Below are positions 43,063 to 52,136 of a stretch of 64,000 nucleotides of DNA, one piece after another (the stretch's first letter is position 1; every line of letters starts with the position of its first letter). The translations under genes and the position numbers were made by a program. The notes below the pieces were generated by a model. That model saw only the letters and a list, made by a program, of their open reading frames with translations, did no database searches and was not told the origin of the DNA. Source of the stretch: Variovorax sp. J2L1-78 (GTDB lineage: Bacteria; Pseudomonadota; Gammaproteobacteria; Burkholderiales; Burkholderiaceae_C); assembly GCF_030317205.1 (NCBI RefSeq), contig NZ_JASZYB010000001.1:868001-932000 (forward strand), in the 5' to 3' direction.

Positions 43063-44754
43063 ATGACCGCCCATTCCGAAATCTCCGAAACCATCTCGAC
43101 TGCTCCCGCCACGCGCGCGCCCGCCATCTCGGCCGGCACGCTGCACCAGTGGCTGCAGGACGGCCGCGAGCTGGCTTTGCTCGATATCCGCGAACACGGG
43201 CAATACGGCGAAGGCCATCCGTTCTTCTCGGTGCATGCCGGCTACAGCCGCCTCGAACCGGAGGTGGCCCGCCTCGTGCCGCGCCGCGCCACGCGCACCG
43301 TGCTCTTCGATGACGGCGACGCGAACTCCGCGCTGGCGCACCGCGCTGCCAGCCGGCTCGAGGCGTTGGGGTACGACGATGTATGGGTGCTCGCGGGCGG
43401 TGCTCCTGCCTGGGAGCGCGCCGGCCACACGTTGTTCAAGGGCGTGAACCTGCCGTCGAAAACCTTTGGCGAGATCGCCGAACATGCCTTCGGCGTGCCG
43501 CACATCAGTGCCCGCGAACTGGCCGAGCGCCAGCGCGCAGGCGAGCCGCTGGTACTGGTGGACGGCCGCACGCTCGAAGAGCACCGCAAGATGACGCTGC
43601 CCGGCGCCATTCCCGTGCCCAACGGCGAGTTGGCCCTGCGATGGCGCACGCTGGTGTCGGACCCGGCCACGCCGATCGTGGTGCACTGCGCGGGCCGCAC
43701 GCGCAGCATCGTCGGCGCCCAGATCCTGCGGGATCTGGGTGTGCCGAACCCGGTGCTCGCGCTGGAGAACGGCACGCAGGGCTGGGCGCTCGCGGGCCTC
43801 GAACTGGAACGCGGCAGTACGCGAACGGTGCCACCGGCGCCCGAGGCGGTGCAACGCCAGGCCGCCCGCGACGACGCCACCGCCGCGGCCCGGCACGCCG
43901 GCGTGCCGGTGCTCACCGCTGCCGAGGCGCAGGCCTGGCTCGACGACGGCACCCGCACCACCTTCGTGTTCGATGTGCGCACCGCGGGAGAATTCGCGGC
44001 CGGCGGCCTGCAGGGCGCGCGCCACGCGCCGGGCGGCCAGCTGCTGCAGGCCACCGACCTGCAAGTCGGGGTGCGGCATGCACGCATCCTGGTGCTGGAC
44101 GACGACGGCGTGCGCGCGCCGGTGGTGGCCCTGTGGCTGCGCCGGCTCGGCCTGGATGCGGCGCTGGTCGAAGACGGCCTGGCCGCCGACCTGCGCGTGC
44201 CCGCGCGTGCGCCGGTGCCGCTGCCGCCGGCAGTGGCGGCGGTGGACGCCGAGGCGCTGTCCGCGTGGCACGACGACACCGACGCGCCCCCCGCGGTGCT
44301 AGACCTGCGGCCCTCCCCGGCCTACCGGGCGGGCCATGCGCGCGGCGCCGTCTGGTCGATCCGACCGCGCGTGGTCGCCGATGCCTGGGCCGCGACCGGC
44401 GGCGACCTGCAGCGCCCCGTGCTGCTGATCGCGCCCGACGAAACCGTCGCACGCCTGGCCGCGCTGGATCTGCGCGAGGGCGGCTGGCAGCAGCTTTCAT
44501 GGGCCCGCGCGGAAGTGGTCGCGTCCGCAGGTTGGGCTCAACAGGCCACGCCGACGTCGCCGCCCGATGCCGAGGCCATCGACTTCCTGCTCTTCGTGCA
44601 CGACCGCCACGACGGCAACCTCGAGGCCGCGCGCCGCTACCTCGACTGGGAACTGGGCCTCATCGCCCAGTGCGCGCCCGAGGAACTGGCCAGTTTCCGC
44701 GTTTCCGCGGGTGCGCACCACAGCCCGTACGGAAAAACGCATATCGATAGTTGA
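43063..44754 (+). CDS. Four-domain rhodanese-like sulfurtransferase
   Basis: 563 residues from ATG 43063 (TTG 43045 is also open). Four rhodanese domains at about residues 20-120, 145-245, 285-385 and 400-500. Only the second has the active-site Cys, in VVHCAGRTRS. The others are inactive copies that may serve structure or binding. A helical C-terminal tail (GNLEAARRYLDWELGLIAQC) follows. It heads a cluster with amino-acid transport, a cysteine-dioxygenase-like enzyme and a Cys/Met lyase, so it probably handles sulfane sulfur released there. Confidence 0.85.
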   Translation: MTAHSEISETISTAPATRAPAISAGTLHQWLQDGRELALLDIREHGQYGEGHPFFSVHAGYSRLEPEVARLVPRRATRTVLFDDGDANSALAHRAASRLEALGYDDVWVLAGGAPAWERAGHTLFKGVNLPSKTFGEIAEHAFGVPHISARELAERQRAGEPLVLVDGRTLEEHRKMTLPGAIPVPNGELALRWRTLVSDPATPIVVHCAGRTRSIVGAQILRDLGVPNPVLALENGTQGWALAGLELERGSTRTVPPAPEAVQRQAARDDATAAARHAGVPVLTAAEAQAWLDDGTRTTFVFDVRTAGEFAAGGLQGARHAPGGQLLQATDLQVGVRHARILVLDDDGVRAPVVALWLRRLGLDAALVEDGLAADLRVPARAPVPLPPAVAAVDAEALSAWHDDTDAPPAVLDLRPSPAYRAGHARGAVWSIRPRVVADAWAATGGDLQRPVLLIAPDETVARLAALDLREGGWQQLSWARAEVVASAGWAQQATPTSPPDAEAIDFLLFVHDRHDGNLEAARRYLDWELGLIAQCAPEELASFRVSAGAHHSPYGKTHIDS

Positions 44755-44824
44755 AGGCGTTCGTTGCTTGGGCAGTCGTGGCCTCGGAAGATTGCCGACT
44801 GCCCTGCTTCGCCATTCACCTTCG

Positions 44825-45676
44825 ATGACTTCCCGTTCGCGCCTCTTCTCCTCGATTTTTCTTTCCCCGCGCGCTACCGTCGCTCTCGCCACCTTGCTGT
44901 GCCTGGGCGCGGCGCATGCGGACGCCACACTCGATCGCATCAAGCAGCGCGGCAAGGTCGCCATCGGCGTGATGGTCAGTGGCGGCCCCTTCGGCTCGAT
45001 CGACCCCGCCACCCAGCAGCTGGTCGGCTGGAACCCCGACCTGGCGCGCGACCTGGCCAGGCAGCTCGGTGCGGAGGTCGAGCTGGTGCAGGTGCAGCCC
45101 TCGAACCGGGTGCAGTTCCTGCAGTCGGGCAAGGTCGACCTGCTCATCGCCTCGATGGAATACAACGCCGACCGCGGCGAGATCCTGGGCCACGCGCCCA
45201 CGCCCTTCTACCGTGTCGGCGGCACGGCCGCCGTGCTCAAGACGAGCGGCATCGCCAAATGGGAAGACCTGCGCGGCAAGGTGGTCTGTGCCTCGCAAGG
45301 CAGCAGCTACGTGAAACCGCTGCAGGAGCAGTACGGCGCGCAGGTGCGCGGTTTCAAGACCTCGTCCGAGTCGCTGCTCGCGCTGCGCGGCGGCAACTGC
45401 GTGGCAGCCGTGCATGACGCCACCCTCATCCAGCCTCTGTTGCGCGGCAACGCCGAATGGGCCGCCTACGCGGCGCCGATCACCGAAGAGTTATTGCCCG
45501 CGCCCTCGGTCGTCTGGGCCCGCAAGGGCGAAGCCGACACCATCGCTGCCGTCGACAAGGTGGTCCAGCAGTGGCACCGCAGCGGCTGGTTGATCGAGAC
45601 CGAGAAGCGCAACCACATCGAACCGCCGCAGTCGCTGTTGCCAAAGCTGCAGGCTCGCTTCAAGGCAGCACCCTAA
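44825..45676 (+). CDS. Amino-acid ABC transporter substrate-binding protein 1
   Basis: 283 residues. The signal peptide ends near LLCLGAAHA. The family-3 solute-binding domain has ATLDRIKQRGKVAIGV, GWNPDLARDLARQLG, VDLLIASM and KVVCASQGSSYVKPLQ. It binds an amino-acid-like ligand in the periplasm. It is clearly paralogous to the next gene. The permeases and ATPase are encoded at 49041-51460. Confidence 0.88.
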   Translation: MTSRSRLFSSIFLSPRATVALATLLCLGAAHADATLDRIKQRGKVAIGVMVSGGPFGSIDPATQQLVGWNPDLARDLARQLGAEVELVQVQPSNRVQFLQSGKVDLLIASMEYNADRGEILGHAPTPFYRVGGTAAVLKTSGIAKWEDLRGKVVCASQGSSYVKPLQEQYGAQVRGFKTSSESLLALRGGNCVAAVHDATLIQPLLRGNAEWAAYAAPITEELLPAPSVVWARKGEADTIAAVDKVVQQWHRSGWLIETEKRNHIEPPQSLLPKLQARFKAAP

Positions 45677-45684
45677 GCGCTGCC

Positions 45685-45714
45685 GGCCGCGCCATCGCGG
45701 ACGGCCCCTTTTTT
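45685..45714 (+). terminator. Probable intrinsic terminator between the two binding-protein genes
   Basis: Stem GGCCG / CGGCC extended by CGC / GCG with a two-base bulge, loop CATC, followed by six T. It would partly uncouple the first binding-protein transcript from the genes downstream. Confidence 0.5.
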
Positions 45715-45769
45715 CCACGTTGCCGTTTCTGGCCAAACCCGCGACCGCGCGGGAGGAGGAATGCTTTCC

Positions 45770-46636
45770 ATGAAATCCACTCGCTTCCCACGCGCCCTGT
45801 GCGCGCTGGCCCTGCTGGCCGCCGGCCTCGCGGGCGCCGCCCATGCCGACGCCACGCTCGACAAGATCAAGCAACGCGGCAGGTTGTCCGTCGGCGTCGA
45901 CGCGCCGGAGCCGCCCTTCGGCCTGCTCGACACCGCCACCGGCAAGGTGGGCGGCTTCCAGACCGACCTGGCGCGCGATATCGCCAAGCGGCTGGGCGTC
46001 GAACTCGAGGTGGTTCCGGTGCATGCCTCGACGCGCGTGCAGTTCCTGCAGGCCGGCAAGGTCGACCTGCTGATCGCCAACATCCAGTGGACGCAGGAAC
46101 GCAGCGAGATCCTGAGCTTCGCCCCCACGCCCTACAACCTGGTCGGCGGCGCGGCCATCGTGCGCAAGGGCAGCGGCATCCGCAAGTGGGAAGACCTGCG
46201 CGGCAAGGTGGCCTGCGTCTCGCAGGGCAGCAACTTCGCCAAGCCGCTGCAGGACACCTACGGCGCGGTGGTCAAGGGCCTCAAGGGCATTCCCGAATCG
46301 CTGCTGGCGCTCAAGGGCGGCACCTGCGCCGCCTCGGTGCACATCCAGCCGGCGATGCTGCAGACGCTGACCGGCGCGAGCGCGGCCGAATGGACCGACT
46401 TCGAGCTCGCGACGCAGGACCAGCTGATCCCCTCGCCCACCGTGGTCTGGACCCGGCGCAACGAGGCCGACACCCAGGCCTATGTCGACCAGGCGATCCG
46501 GGACTGGCACCGCAGCGGCCTGCTGGTCACGCTCTCGAAGAAATACGGCGTGCCGGACGCCTATTTCGTCGCCGCCAACCAGAAGGCGCGGCAGGGCCAG
46601 TACGACCGCGCACCGCTCGAAGTCCGTGCGCCGTGA
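45770..46636 (+). CDS. Amino-acid ABC transporter substrate-binding protein 2
   Basis: 288 residues from ATG 45770. This start is preferred over ATG 45761 because GGAGGAGGA at 45752-45760 is then correctly spaced and the protein starts with a classic signal peptide (MKSTRFPRALCALALLAAG). Same fold and strong similarity to the preceding protein: DATLDKIKQRGRLSVGVD, FQTDLARDIAKRLG, VDLLIANIQW, KVACVSQGSNFAKPLQ. Likely binds a related ligand for the same transporter. Confidence 0.88.
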   Translation: MKSTRFPRALCALALLAAGLAGAAHADATLDKIKQRGRLSVGVDAPEPPFGLLDTATGKVGGFQTDLARDIAKRLGVELEVVPVHASTRVQFLQAGKVDLLIANIQWTQERSEILSFAPTPYNLVGGAAIVRKGSGIRKWEDLRGKVACVSQGSNFAKPLQDTYGAVVKGLKGIPESLLALKGGTCAASVHIQPAMLQTLTGASAAEWTDFELATQDQLIPSPTVVWTRRNEADTQAYVDQAIRDWHRSGLLVTLSKKYGVPDAYFVAANQKARQGQYDRAPLEVRAP

Positions 46637-46645
46637 GCCGCCCGC

Positions 46646-47788
46646 GTGACTGAGGAGGACCGCTTCAGCGCCGATGGCCTGCGCGCGCAGGCCATCGCCA
46701 TCCTGCAGGCCTGGGGCATGCCGCCCCCGCATGCGCAGACCGCTGCGGCACTCATGGTCGAGACCGACCTGCTGGGCGTGGACTCGCATGGCGTGTCGAT
46801 GCTGCCGCAGTACGCGGTGCTGCAGCGCAACGGCCGGCTGCGCCTGGATGCGTCACCCGTCCTGCTGCGCGAAGGGCCGGCCACCGCGCTCATCGATGCA
46901 GGCGCCAGCCTGGGCCACGTGGCGTCGGCGCAAGCGATGCGGCTGGCGGTCGAGAAGGCACGCGTCCTCGGTGTTGCGCTGGTCGGCGTACGCAACTCGC
47001 ACCACTTCGGCGCTGCCGGCGTGTATGCGCGCATCGCGTCCGACCAGGGGCTGATCGGCCTGGTCACGAGCTCGGCGCAGGGCATCCTGCTGGTGCCCAC
47101 CCGTGCCACGGCGCCGGTGCTCGGCACCAACCCGATCGCCTTTGCCGCGCCGCTGCCCGCGGGCTCGCGCAACACCGCCTTCGTCCTCGACATGGCGACC
47201 ACCACCGCCGCAGCCAACCGCGTCAAGGTGAAGGCCTTGCGCGACCAGCCGGTGCCCGAAGGCTGGGTGGTCGACGGCCAGGGCGCACCGGTCACCGAGC
47301 CGCAGGCGGCGCGGCAACAGGTCTTCGAGCAAGCCGATGGCGGCCTCACCCCGCTGGGTGGCAGCGCCGACGGCGGCAGCCACAAGGGATACGGCCTGTC
47401 GCTGCTGGCCCAGGTACTGGGGGGCACCCTCAACGGCGGCGCCTTCGCCCCGCTGCACAACCGCAACCACGGCCCGGGCGACCCGGCCAACGTCGGCCAC
47501 AGCTTCCTCGCGATCGACCCGGGCTTCTTCGGCGAACCCGGCGCCTTTGCGCAGGCGCTCGACGGTGTGATCGACCTGCTGCACGCGACGCCGGCGGTCG
47601 ACCCGGGCCATCCGGTCCTGGTGCCCGGCGACCCGGAGGCCACCCACCACGCCGAACGCAGCCGCCTGGGCATCCCGCTGCCCGCGGCGCTGCAGCGGCA
47701 ACTGCGTGAGGTGGCCGGATCCGCCGGCGTGCCCTACACGCTGCAGCCCATCGACAGCGCCTTCGAACCACCGAATCCCGCCCCATGA
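46646..47788 (+). CDS. Ldh2/malate-lactate dehydrogenase-family oxidoreductase
   Basis: 380 residues with a GTG start at 46646. Family features: DSHGVSMLPQY and VRNSHHFGAAG with active-site His, NPIAFAAP, DMATTTAAANRVKV and HKGYGLSLLAQVLGG. This NAD(P)-dependent family includes sulfolactate, ureidoglycolate and piperideine/pyrroline-2-carboxylate reductases. With the adjoining aminotransferase it could interconvert a 2-oxo and 2-hydroxy or cyclic imino acid. The stop overlaps the aminotransferase ATG. Confidence 0.85.
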   Translation: MTEEDRFSADGLRAQAIAILQAWGMPPPHAQTAAALMVETDLLGVDSHGVSMLPQYAVLQRNGRLRLDASPVLLREGPATALIDAGASLGHVASAQAMRLAVEKARVLGVALVGVRNSHHFGAAGVYARIASDQGLIGLVTSSAQGILLVPTRATAPVLGTNPIAFAAPLPAGSRNTAFVLDMATTTAAANRVKVKALRDQPVPEGWVVDGQGAPVTEPQAARQQVFEQADGGLTPLGGSADGGSHKGYGLSLLAQVLGGTLNGGAFAPLHNRNHGPGDPANVGHSFLAIDPGFFGEPGAFAQALDGVIDLLHATPAVDPGHPVLVPGDPEATHHAERSRLGIPLPAALQRQLREVAGSAGVPYTLQPIDSAFEPPNPAP

Positions 47789-49044
47789 CGACCCCTTCCT
47801 TCCCCCTCTCCCGACGCGTGCAGCGCGTGAAGCTCTCGCCCAATGCGGCCGCCAGTGCGCGCGCTTCGGCCCTGATCGCGCAGGGGCGCGACGTGCTGGT
47901 GCTGACCGCCGGCGAGCCCGACTTCGACACACCGCAGCCGATCAAGAACGCCGCCATCGCCGCCCTGGCGCGCGGCGAGACCAAGTACACGCCGACGGCC
48001 GGCACGGCCACGCTGCGCCGGGCCATCAGCGCCAAGTACCGGCGCGAGAACGCGCTCGACTACCCGCCGTCGCAACTGATCGTCTCCAATGGCGCGAAGC
48101 AGGTGATCTTCAACGCATTGGCCGCCACGCTGGACGCGGGTGACGAGGTGGTGCTGCCCGCACCGTATTGGCCGTCCTTCCCCGACATCGTGGCGGTCAA
48201 CGAGGGCACGGCGGTGATGGTGCCGGCCGACGAGGCCAGCGCCTTCAAGCTGACGCCGCAGGCGCTGGAGACCGCGCTCACGCCGCGCACCCGCTGGTTG
48301 ATCCTGAACTCGCCGGGCAACCCCAGCGGCGCCGTCTACAGCGCCGACGAACTGGCCGCGCTGGCCCAGGTGCTGCGGCGCCATCCGCGCGTGCTGGTGC
48401 TGTGGGACGAGATCTACGAGCACATCTGGTTCACGCCGGAACGCCCGGCACACCTGCTGCACGTCGCGCCCGACCTCCGCGAGCGTACGCTGCTGGTCAA
48501 TGGTGCCTCCAAGACCTATGCGATGACCGGCTGGCGCATCGGCTGGGGCGCGGGGCCAGAGGCGCTGGTCCGCGCGATGGAGGTGATCCAGTCGCAGGCA
48601 TCGAGCGGACCGAACGCCATCGGGCAGGCCGCCACCGCCTGGGCGCTGGATGCCGATGACCAGGGCTTCGTGAGCGCCTCGCGCGCGGCCTACGCACGGC
48701 GCGCGGGCTTTGTGACTAAAGCGCTGCAGGCCGTGCCCGGCCTGTCGCTGCTGGCGCCGCAGGGCGCCTTCTTCGCCTACGTGCATTGCGGCGCGCTCAT
48801 CGGCCGGTGGCGGCCCGACGGGCGGCCGATCGCCTCCGACGCCGACGTGGTGGACTGGCTGCTCGAGGCCGAGGGGGTGGCCGTGGTGGACGGCGCCGCC
48901 TACGGCCTCTCGCCTTACTTCCGCGTCTCCATCGCCGCCAGCGATGCGGTGCTGGCCGAGGCCGTGCAGCGCATCGCACGAGCGGTCGGCGCGCTGCGGC
49001 GCGCTGCGCCTGTGCCTGCAGCCGCCATCGCGGCGGCCCCGTGA
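47785..49044 (+). CDS. Class I/II PLP-dependent aminotransferase
   Basis: 419 residues. Aspartate-aminotransferase fold: VLTAGEPDFDTP, KYTPTAGTATLRRAI, NSPGNPSGAVYS, and the PLP Lys in NGASKTYAMTGWRIGW. It converts an amino acid and 2-oxo acid in the cytoplasm. It sits between the dehydrogenase and the permease genes and overlaps both by a few bases. Confidence 0.9.
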   Translation: MTTPSFPLSRRVQRVKLSPNAAASARASALIAQGRDVLVLTAGEPDFDTPQPIKNAAIAALARGETKYTPTAGTATLRRAISAKYRRENALDYPPSQLIVSNGAKQVIFNALAATLDAGDEVVLPAPYWPSFPDIVAVNEGTAVMVPADEASAFKLTPQALETALTPRTRWLILNSPGNPSGAVYSADELAALAQVLRRHPRVLVLWDEIYEHIWFTPERPAHLLHVAPDLRERTLLVNGASKTYAMTGWRIGWGAGPEALVRAMEVIQSQASSGPNAIGQAATAWALDADDQGFVSASRAAYARRAGFVTKALQAVPGLSLLAPQGAFFAYVHCGALIGRWRPDGRPIASDADVVDWLLEAEGVAVVDGAAYGLSPYFRVSIAASDAVLAEAVQRIARAVGALRRAAPVPAAAIAAAP

Positions 49045-49796
49045 GTCCCATGACCGACGGCCTGCTCCCGGCCCTGGTGGCGGCGCTCAAGCCGCTGGGC
49101 CTGAACTATGCCTTCGCGCTCGACCCGGGCGAGCGCCAGGCCTTCGTGCGCGGCCTGGGCGTGACGCTGCAGCTGTGCCTGCTGACCATTCCCGGCAGCC
49201 TGCTCTCGGGCGTGGCGATCGCCGCGGCGCTGACCTCGGGCCGCCGCTGGCTGGTCCGGCCGGCGCGTGCCTTCGTGGAGGTCACGCGCAACACACCGAC
49301 GCTGGTGCAGCTGTACTGCGCCTTCCTCGTGCTCAACATGCTCATCACCCAGCAATTGAAGCCGCTGGGCGGCACCAACCCGCTCGGTCCTTTCGTCTGG
49401 GTGGTGATCGTGGTGTCGCTGCACAAGGGCGTGTTCCATGCCGAGGCGCTGCGAGCCGGCATCGAGGCGGTGCCGCGCGTGACGCTCGAGGCCGCACGCT
49501 CGCTGGGCTTTTCGCAGCGGCAACTGCTCGCCCGCGTGGAGCTGCCGCTGGCGGTGCGATTCGCGCTGCCCTCGCTGGTCAACAACCTGGTGGACCTGGT
49601 GAAGATGACGGCGGTGGCCTCCGCCATCGCGGTGGGTGACGTGACCTACGAGTCGATCATGATCTGGACGCAGCGCGACAACGTGCTCGAACTGCTGCTG
49701 CTGATCCTGCTGTACTTCGGCCTGCTGACCTGGCTGGTGAGCCTGGCGGGCCGCTGGCTCGAACGACGCTGGAGGATGCCCGGCTATGGCCAATGA
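49041..49796 (+). CDS. Amino-acid ABC transporter permease 1
   Basis: 251 residues from GTG 49041, overlapping the aminotransferase stop (ATG 49050 is an alternative). About five membrane helices, with HisM-type N-terminal FVRGLGVTLQLCLLTIPGS and the EAA loop EALRAGIEAVPRVTLEAARS. It forms half of the channel with the next gene product. Confidence 0.9.
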   Translation: MSPMTDGLLPALVAALKPLGLNYAFALDPGERQAFVRGLGVTLQLCLLTIPGSLLSGVAIAAALTSGRRWLVRPARAFVEVTRNTPTLVQLYCAFLVLNMLITQQLKPLGGTNPLGPFVWVVIVVSLHKGVFHAEALRAGIEAVPRVTLEAARSLGFSQRQLLARVELPLAVRFALPSLVNNLVDLVKMTAVASAIAVGDVTYESIMIWTQRDNVLELLLLILLYFGLLTWLVSLAGRWLERRWRMPGYGQ

Positions 49797-50598
49797 ACAC
49801 GCCCTGAACCCCACGGGCCGACCGGCCGCGGCCGATGCCGGCCCCTGGCGCAATCCCTGGACGCTGGCCGCTCTCGGCGCGGCTGCGGTGCTCACGTTCT
49901 GGAGCGCCACCGGCAGCACGCCGGCTGTCGTCACGCACCTCTGGCGCTGGCTGCCGGTGCTGCTGCGCGGGCTGCTGGTCAACATCGAGATCAGCGTGCT
50001 GGCGATGGCGCTGGGCACGCTCGCCGGGCTGGCGATCGGCGCGCTGTCCCTGTCGCCCTCGCGCGCGCTGCGCGTGGGGGTGCGCTGGTACGTGCAGGTC
50101 TTTCGCAACGCGCCGGTGCTGGTGCTCATCTACTTCACCACCTACGTGTTCCCGTTCGAGTTGCAAGTCTCGACCTGGGTCGTCCCCTTCCCCGACTGGA
50201 TCAAGGTGGTGCTGGGGCTGGCGCTGCCGGCCAGCGCCATCGTGGCGGAAATCTTCCGTGGCGCGATCCAGTCGATCCCGAGCGCGCAATGGGAAGCCGC
50301 GCAGTCGCTGGCCTTCCGCCGCAGCGAGATCTTCCGCCTGATCGTGCTGCCGCAATGCGTGCGACGCATGCTGCCGCCCTGGATGAACCTCTACGCCAGC
50401 ATCACCATGAGCACCTCGCTGGCATCGCTGGTGGGCGTGCACGACGTGGTGGACACGGCGCAGATCGCCAGCAACACCGTGGCGCGCACCGACTTCACCA
50501 TCCTCGTCTATTGCACGCTGCTGGGCCTGTTCTTCGCCTACTGCTACCCGATCGCCCGCGCCACACGCGCGCTGGAACGCCGCCATGAACGCCACTGA
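49786..50598 (+). CDS. Amino-acid ABC transporter permease 2
   Basis: 270 residues, start overlapping the previous gene. An extra N-terminal helix precedes the HisM-type core (LLRGLLVNIEISVLAMALG), and the EAA loop is EIFRGAIQSIPSAQWEAAQS. It pairs with permease 1 and the ATPase that follows; overlap is 14 bases. Confidence 0.9.
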   Translation: MANEHALNPTGRPAAADAGPWRNPWTLAALGAAAVLTFWSATGSTPAVVTHLWRWLPVLLRGLLVNIEISVLAMALGTLAGLAIGALSLSPSRALRVGVRWYVQVFRNAPVLVLIYFTTYVFPFELQVSTWVVPFPDWIKVVLGLALPASAIVAEIFRGAIQSIPSAQWEAAQSLAFRRSEIFRLIVLPQCVRRMLPPWMNLYASITMSTSLASLVGVHDVVDTAQIASNTVARTDFTILVYCTLLGLFFAYCYPIARATRALERRHERH

Positions 50599-51460
50599 CT
50601 CCTTCCTCGCCGCTGCACCGGCCACCGCGGCCGAGGCACCGCTGGTCGCCTTGCATGACGTGCACCTGTCCTTCGGTGCCAACCCAGTGCTCAAGGGCAT
50701 CGACTTTGAGGTGCAACGCGGGCAGGCGGTGTCGATCATCGGGCCCTCGGGCTCGGGCAAGTCGACCATCCTGCGTTGCATCACCGGGCTGCTGCGCCCG
50801 CAGCACGGCGAGATCCGCGTGGGCGAGACGCGCGTGGACGCGCTGCGCACCGAGGCCGAGCTGATCGCCCTGCGCAAGCGCGTGGGCTTCGTGTTCCAGC
50901 AGTACAACCTGTTCCCGCACCTCACGGTGCTTGAGAACCTGGTGATCGCGCCGACCCGCGTGGCCGGACGCGATCGCGCCACGGCCGAGCGCGACGCGCG
51001 CGCCCTGCTCGACAAGGTGCGCCTGTCGCACAAGGAGGCGGCCTACCCCGGCGAACTGTCGGGCGGGCAGCAGCAGCGCGTGGCCATCGCGCGCGCGCTG
51101 GCCATGCGGCCCGAGCTGATGCTGTTCGACGAAGTGACCTCCGCGCTCGACCCCGAGACCGTGGGTGAGGTGCTCACCGTCATCCGCGACCTGGTGCGCG
51201 ACGGCCTGACCTGCGTGCTGGTGACGCACGAGATGCGCTTCGCCGAGGAGATCAGCGACCAGGTGTATTTCACCGAGGCCGGTGTGATCGTCGAGCACGG
51301 GCCGGCCGCGCGCATCTTCGGTGCGCCCGAGAGCGAGCGCACCCGCGCCTTCCTGCACCGCGCGCTGGGCGAAGGCCCGCGTGCCTCGTCGGCGCCGGCC
51401 GCCCTGCCGGCCCCCTTCCCCGAGACGCTGGCCTTCGAGCGGCTGCGCTTCGCACTCTGA
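50585..51460 (+). CDS. Amino-acid ABC transporter ATP-binding protein
   Basis: 291 residues. Walker A GPSGSGKST, Q-loop FVFQQYNLFPH, signature LSGGQQQRVAIARAL, Walker B LMLFDEVTSALD and H-loop VTHEM. It powers the permease pair. The C-terminal 40 residues extend beyond the usual domain. The operon supplies two binding proteins for this one core. Confidence 0.93.
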   Translation: MNATDSFLAAAPATAAEAPLVALHDVHLSFGANPVLKGIDFEVQRGQAVSIIGPSGSGKSTILRCITGLLRPQHGEIRVGETRVDALRTEAELIALRKRVGFVFQQYNLFPHLTVLENLVIAPTRVAGRDRATAERDARALLDKVRLSHKEAAYPGELSGGQQQRVAIARALAMRPELMLFDEVTSALDPETVGEVLTVIRDLVRDGLTCVLVTHEMRFAEEISDQVYFTEAGVIVEHGPAARIFGAPESERTRAFLHRALGEGPRASSAPAALPAPFPETLAFERLRFAL

Positions 51461-51485
51461 ACCCACTTTGCTTCCCCCAAGAACC

Positions 51486-52136
51486 ATGACAACAGCAACC
51501 CCCACCCTCTCCAGTTCTTCTTCCGCAGACGTCGCCGCCCAACGCCGCGCCGCCGTTGACCAGGCCCTGAACGACGTGCGCGCCATCGCCGCCACGCAGC
51601 CCTTCGACCGCGCCGTGCTCGCGCGCATCACCGCGCGGCTCGAACAGCTGGCTTCGCACACCGCGCTGTTCACCCGCGCCGACTTTCCACCGCCGGCCAT
51701 CACCGAAGGCGTGGGCGCCTCCACGCGCTACCGGCTCAACCCCGGGGACGGCGACGACGGCGTGGCGCTCTACCTCAACTCCATCAACCCCGGCAAGACC
51801 TCGATTCCGCACAACCACACGACCTGGGCCACCATCGTCGCGGTCGAGGGCCAGGAAGAGAACCGCGTCTACCGCCGCACCGACGACGGCAGCGACCCCG
51901 CCGTGGCCCGGCTCGAACTCGACCGCGAAGTGACGGTGCAGCCGGGCACGTCGATCGGCTTCCTGGCCGACGACCTGCACAGCATCCACGTGATCGGCGA
52001 GCAGCCGACGCTGCACTTCCACCTGTACGGCCGGCCGCTGGAGACGCTGTCGCAGCGCATCGGCGTGAACCTGGCGACCGGCGCGGTCGTCAACTACAAC
52101 GCCACGCAAATGAAGCCGAGCCAGGTGGCGGCATGA
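51486..52136 (+). CDS. Cysteine dioxygenase-like cupin protein
   Basis: 216 residues. A type I cysteine-dioxygenase cupin with iron ligands in IPHNHTTWATI (two His) and DLHSIHVIG (third His). Such enzymes add O2 to a thiol to give a sulfinate. Relatives act on cysteine, 3-mercaptopropionate or, in Variovorax, mercaptosuccinate, so the substrate is open. The stop overlaps the lyase start. Confidence 0.85.
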   Translation: MTTATPTLSSSSSADVAAQRRAAVDQALNDVRAIAATQPFDRAVLARITARLEQLASHTALFTRADFPPPAITEGVGASTRYRLNPGDGDDGVALYLNSINPGKTSIPHNHTTWATIVAVEGQEENRVYRRTDDGSDPAVARLELDREVTVQPGTSIGFLADDLHSIHVIGEQPTLHFHLYGRPLETLSQRIGVNLATGAVVNYNATQMKPSQVAA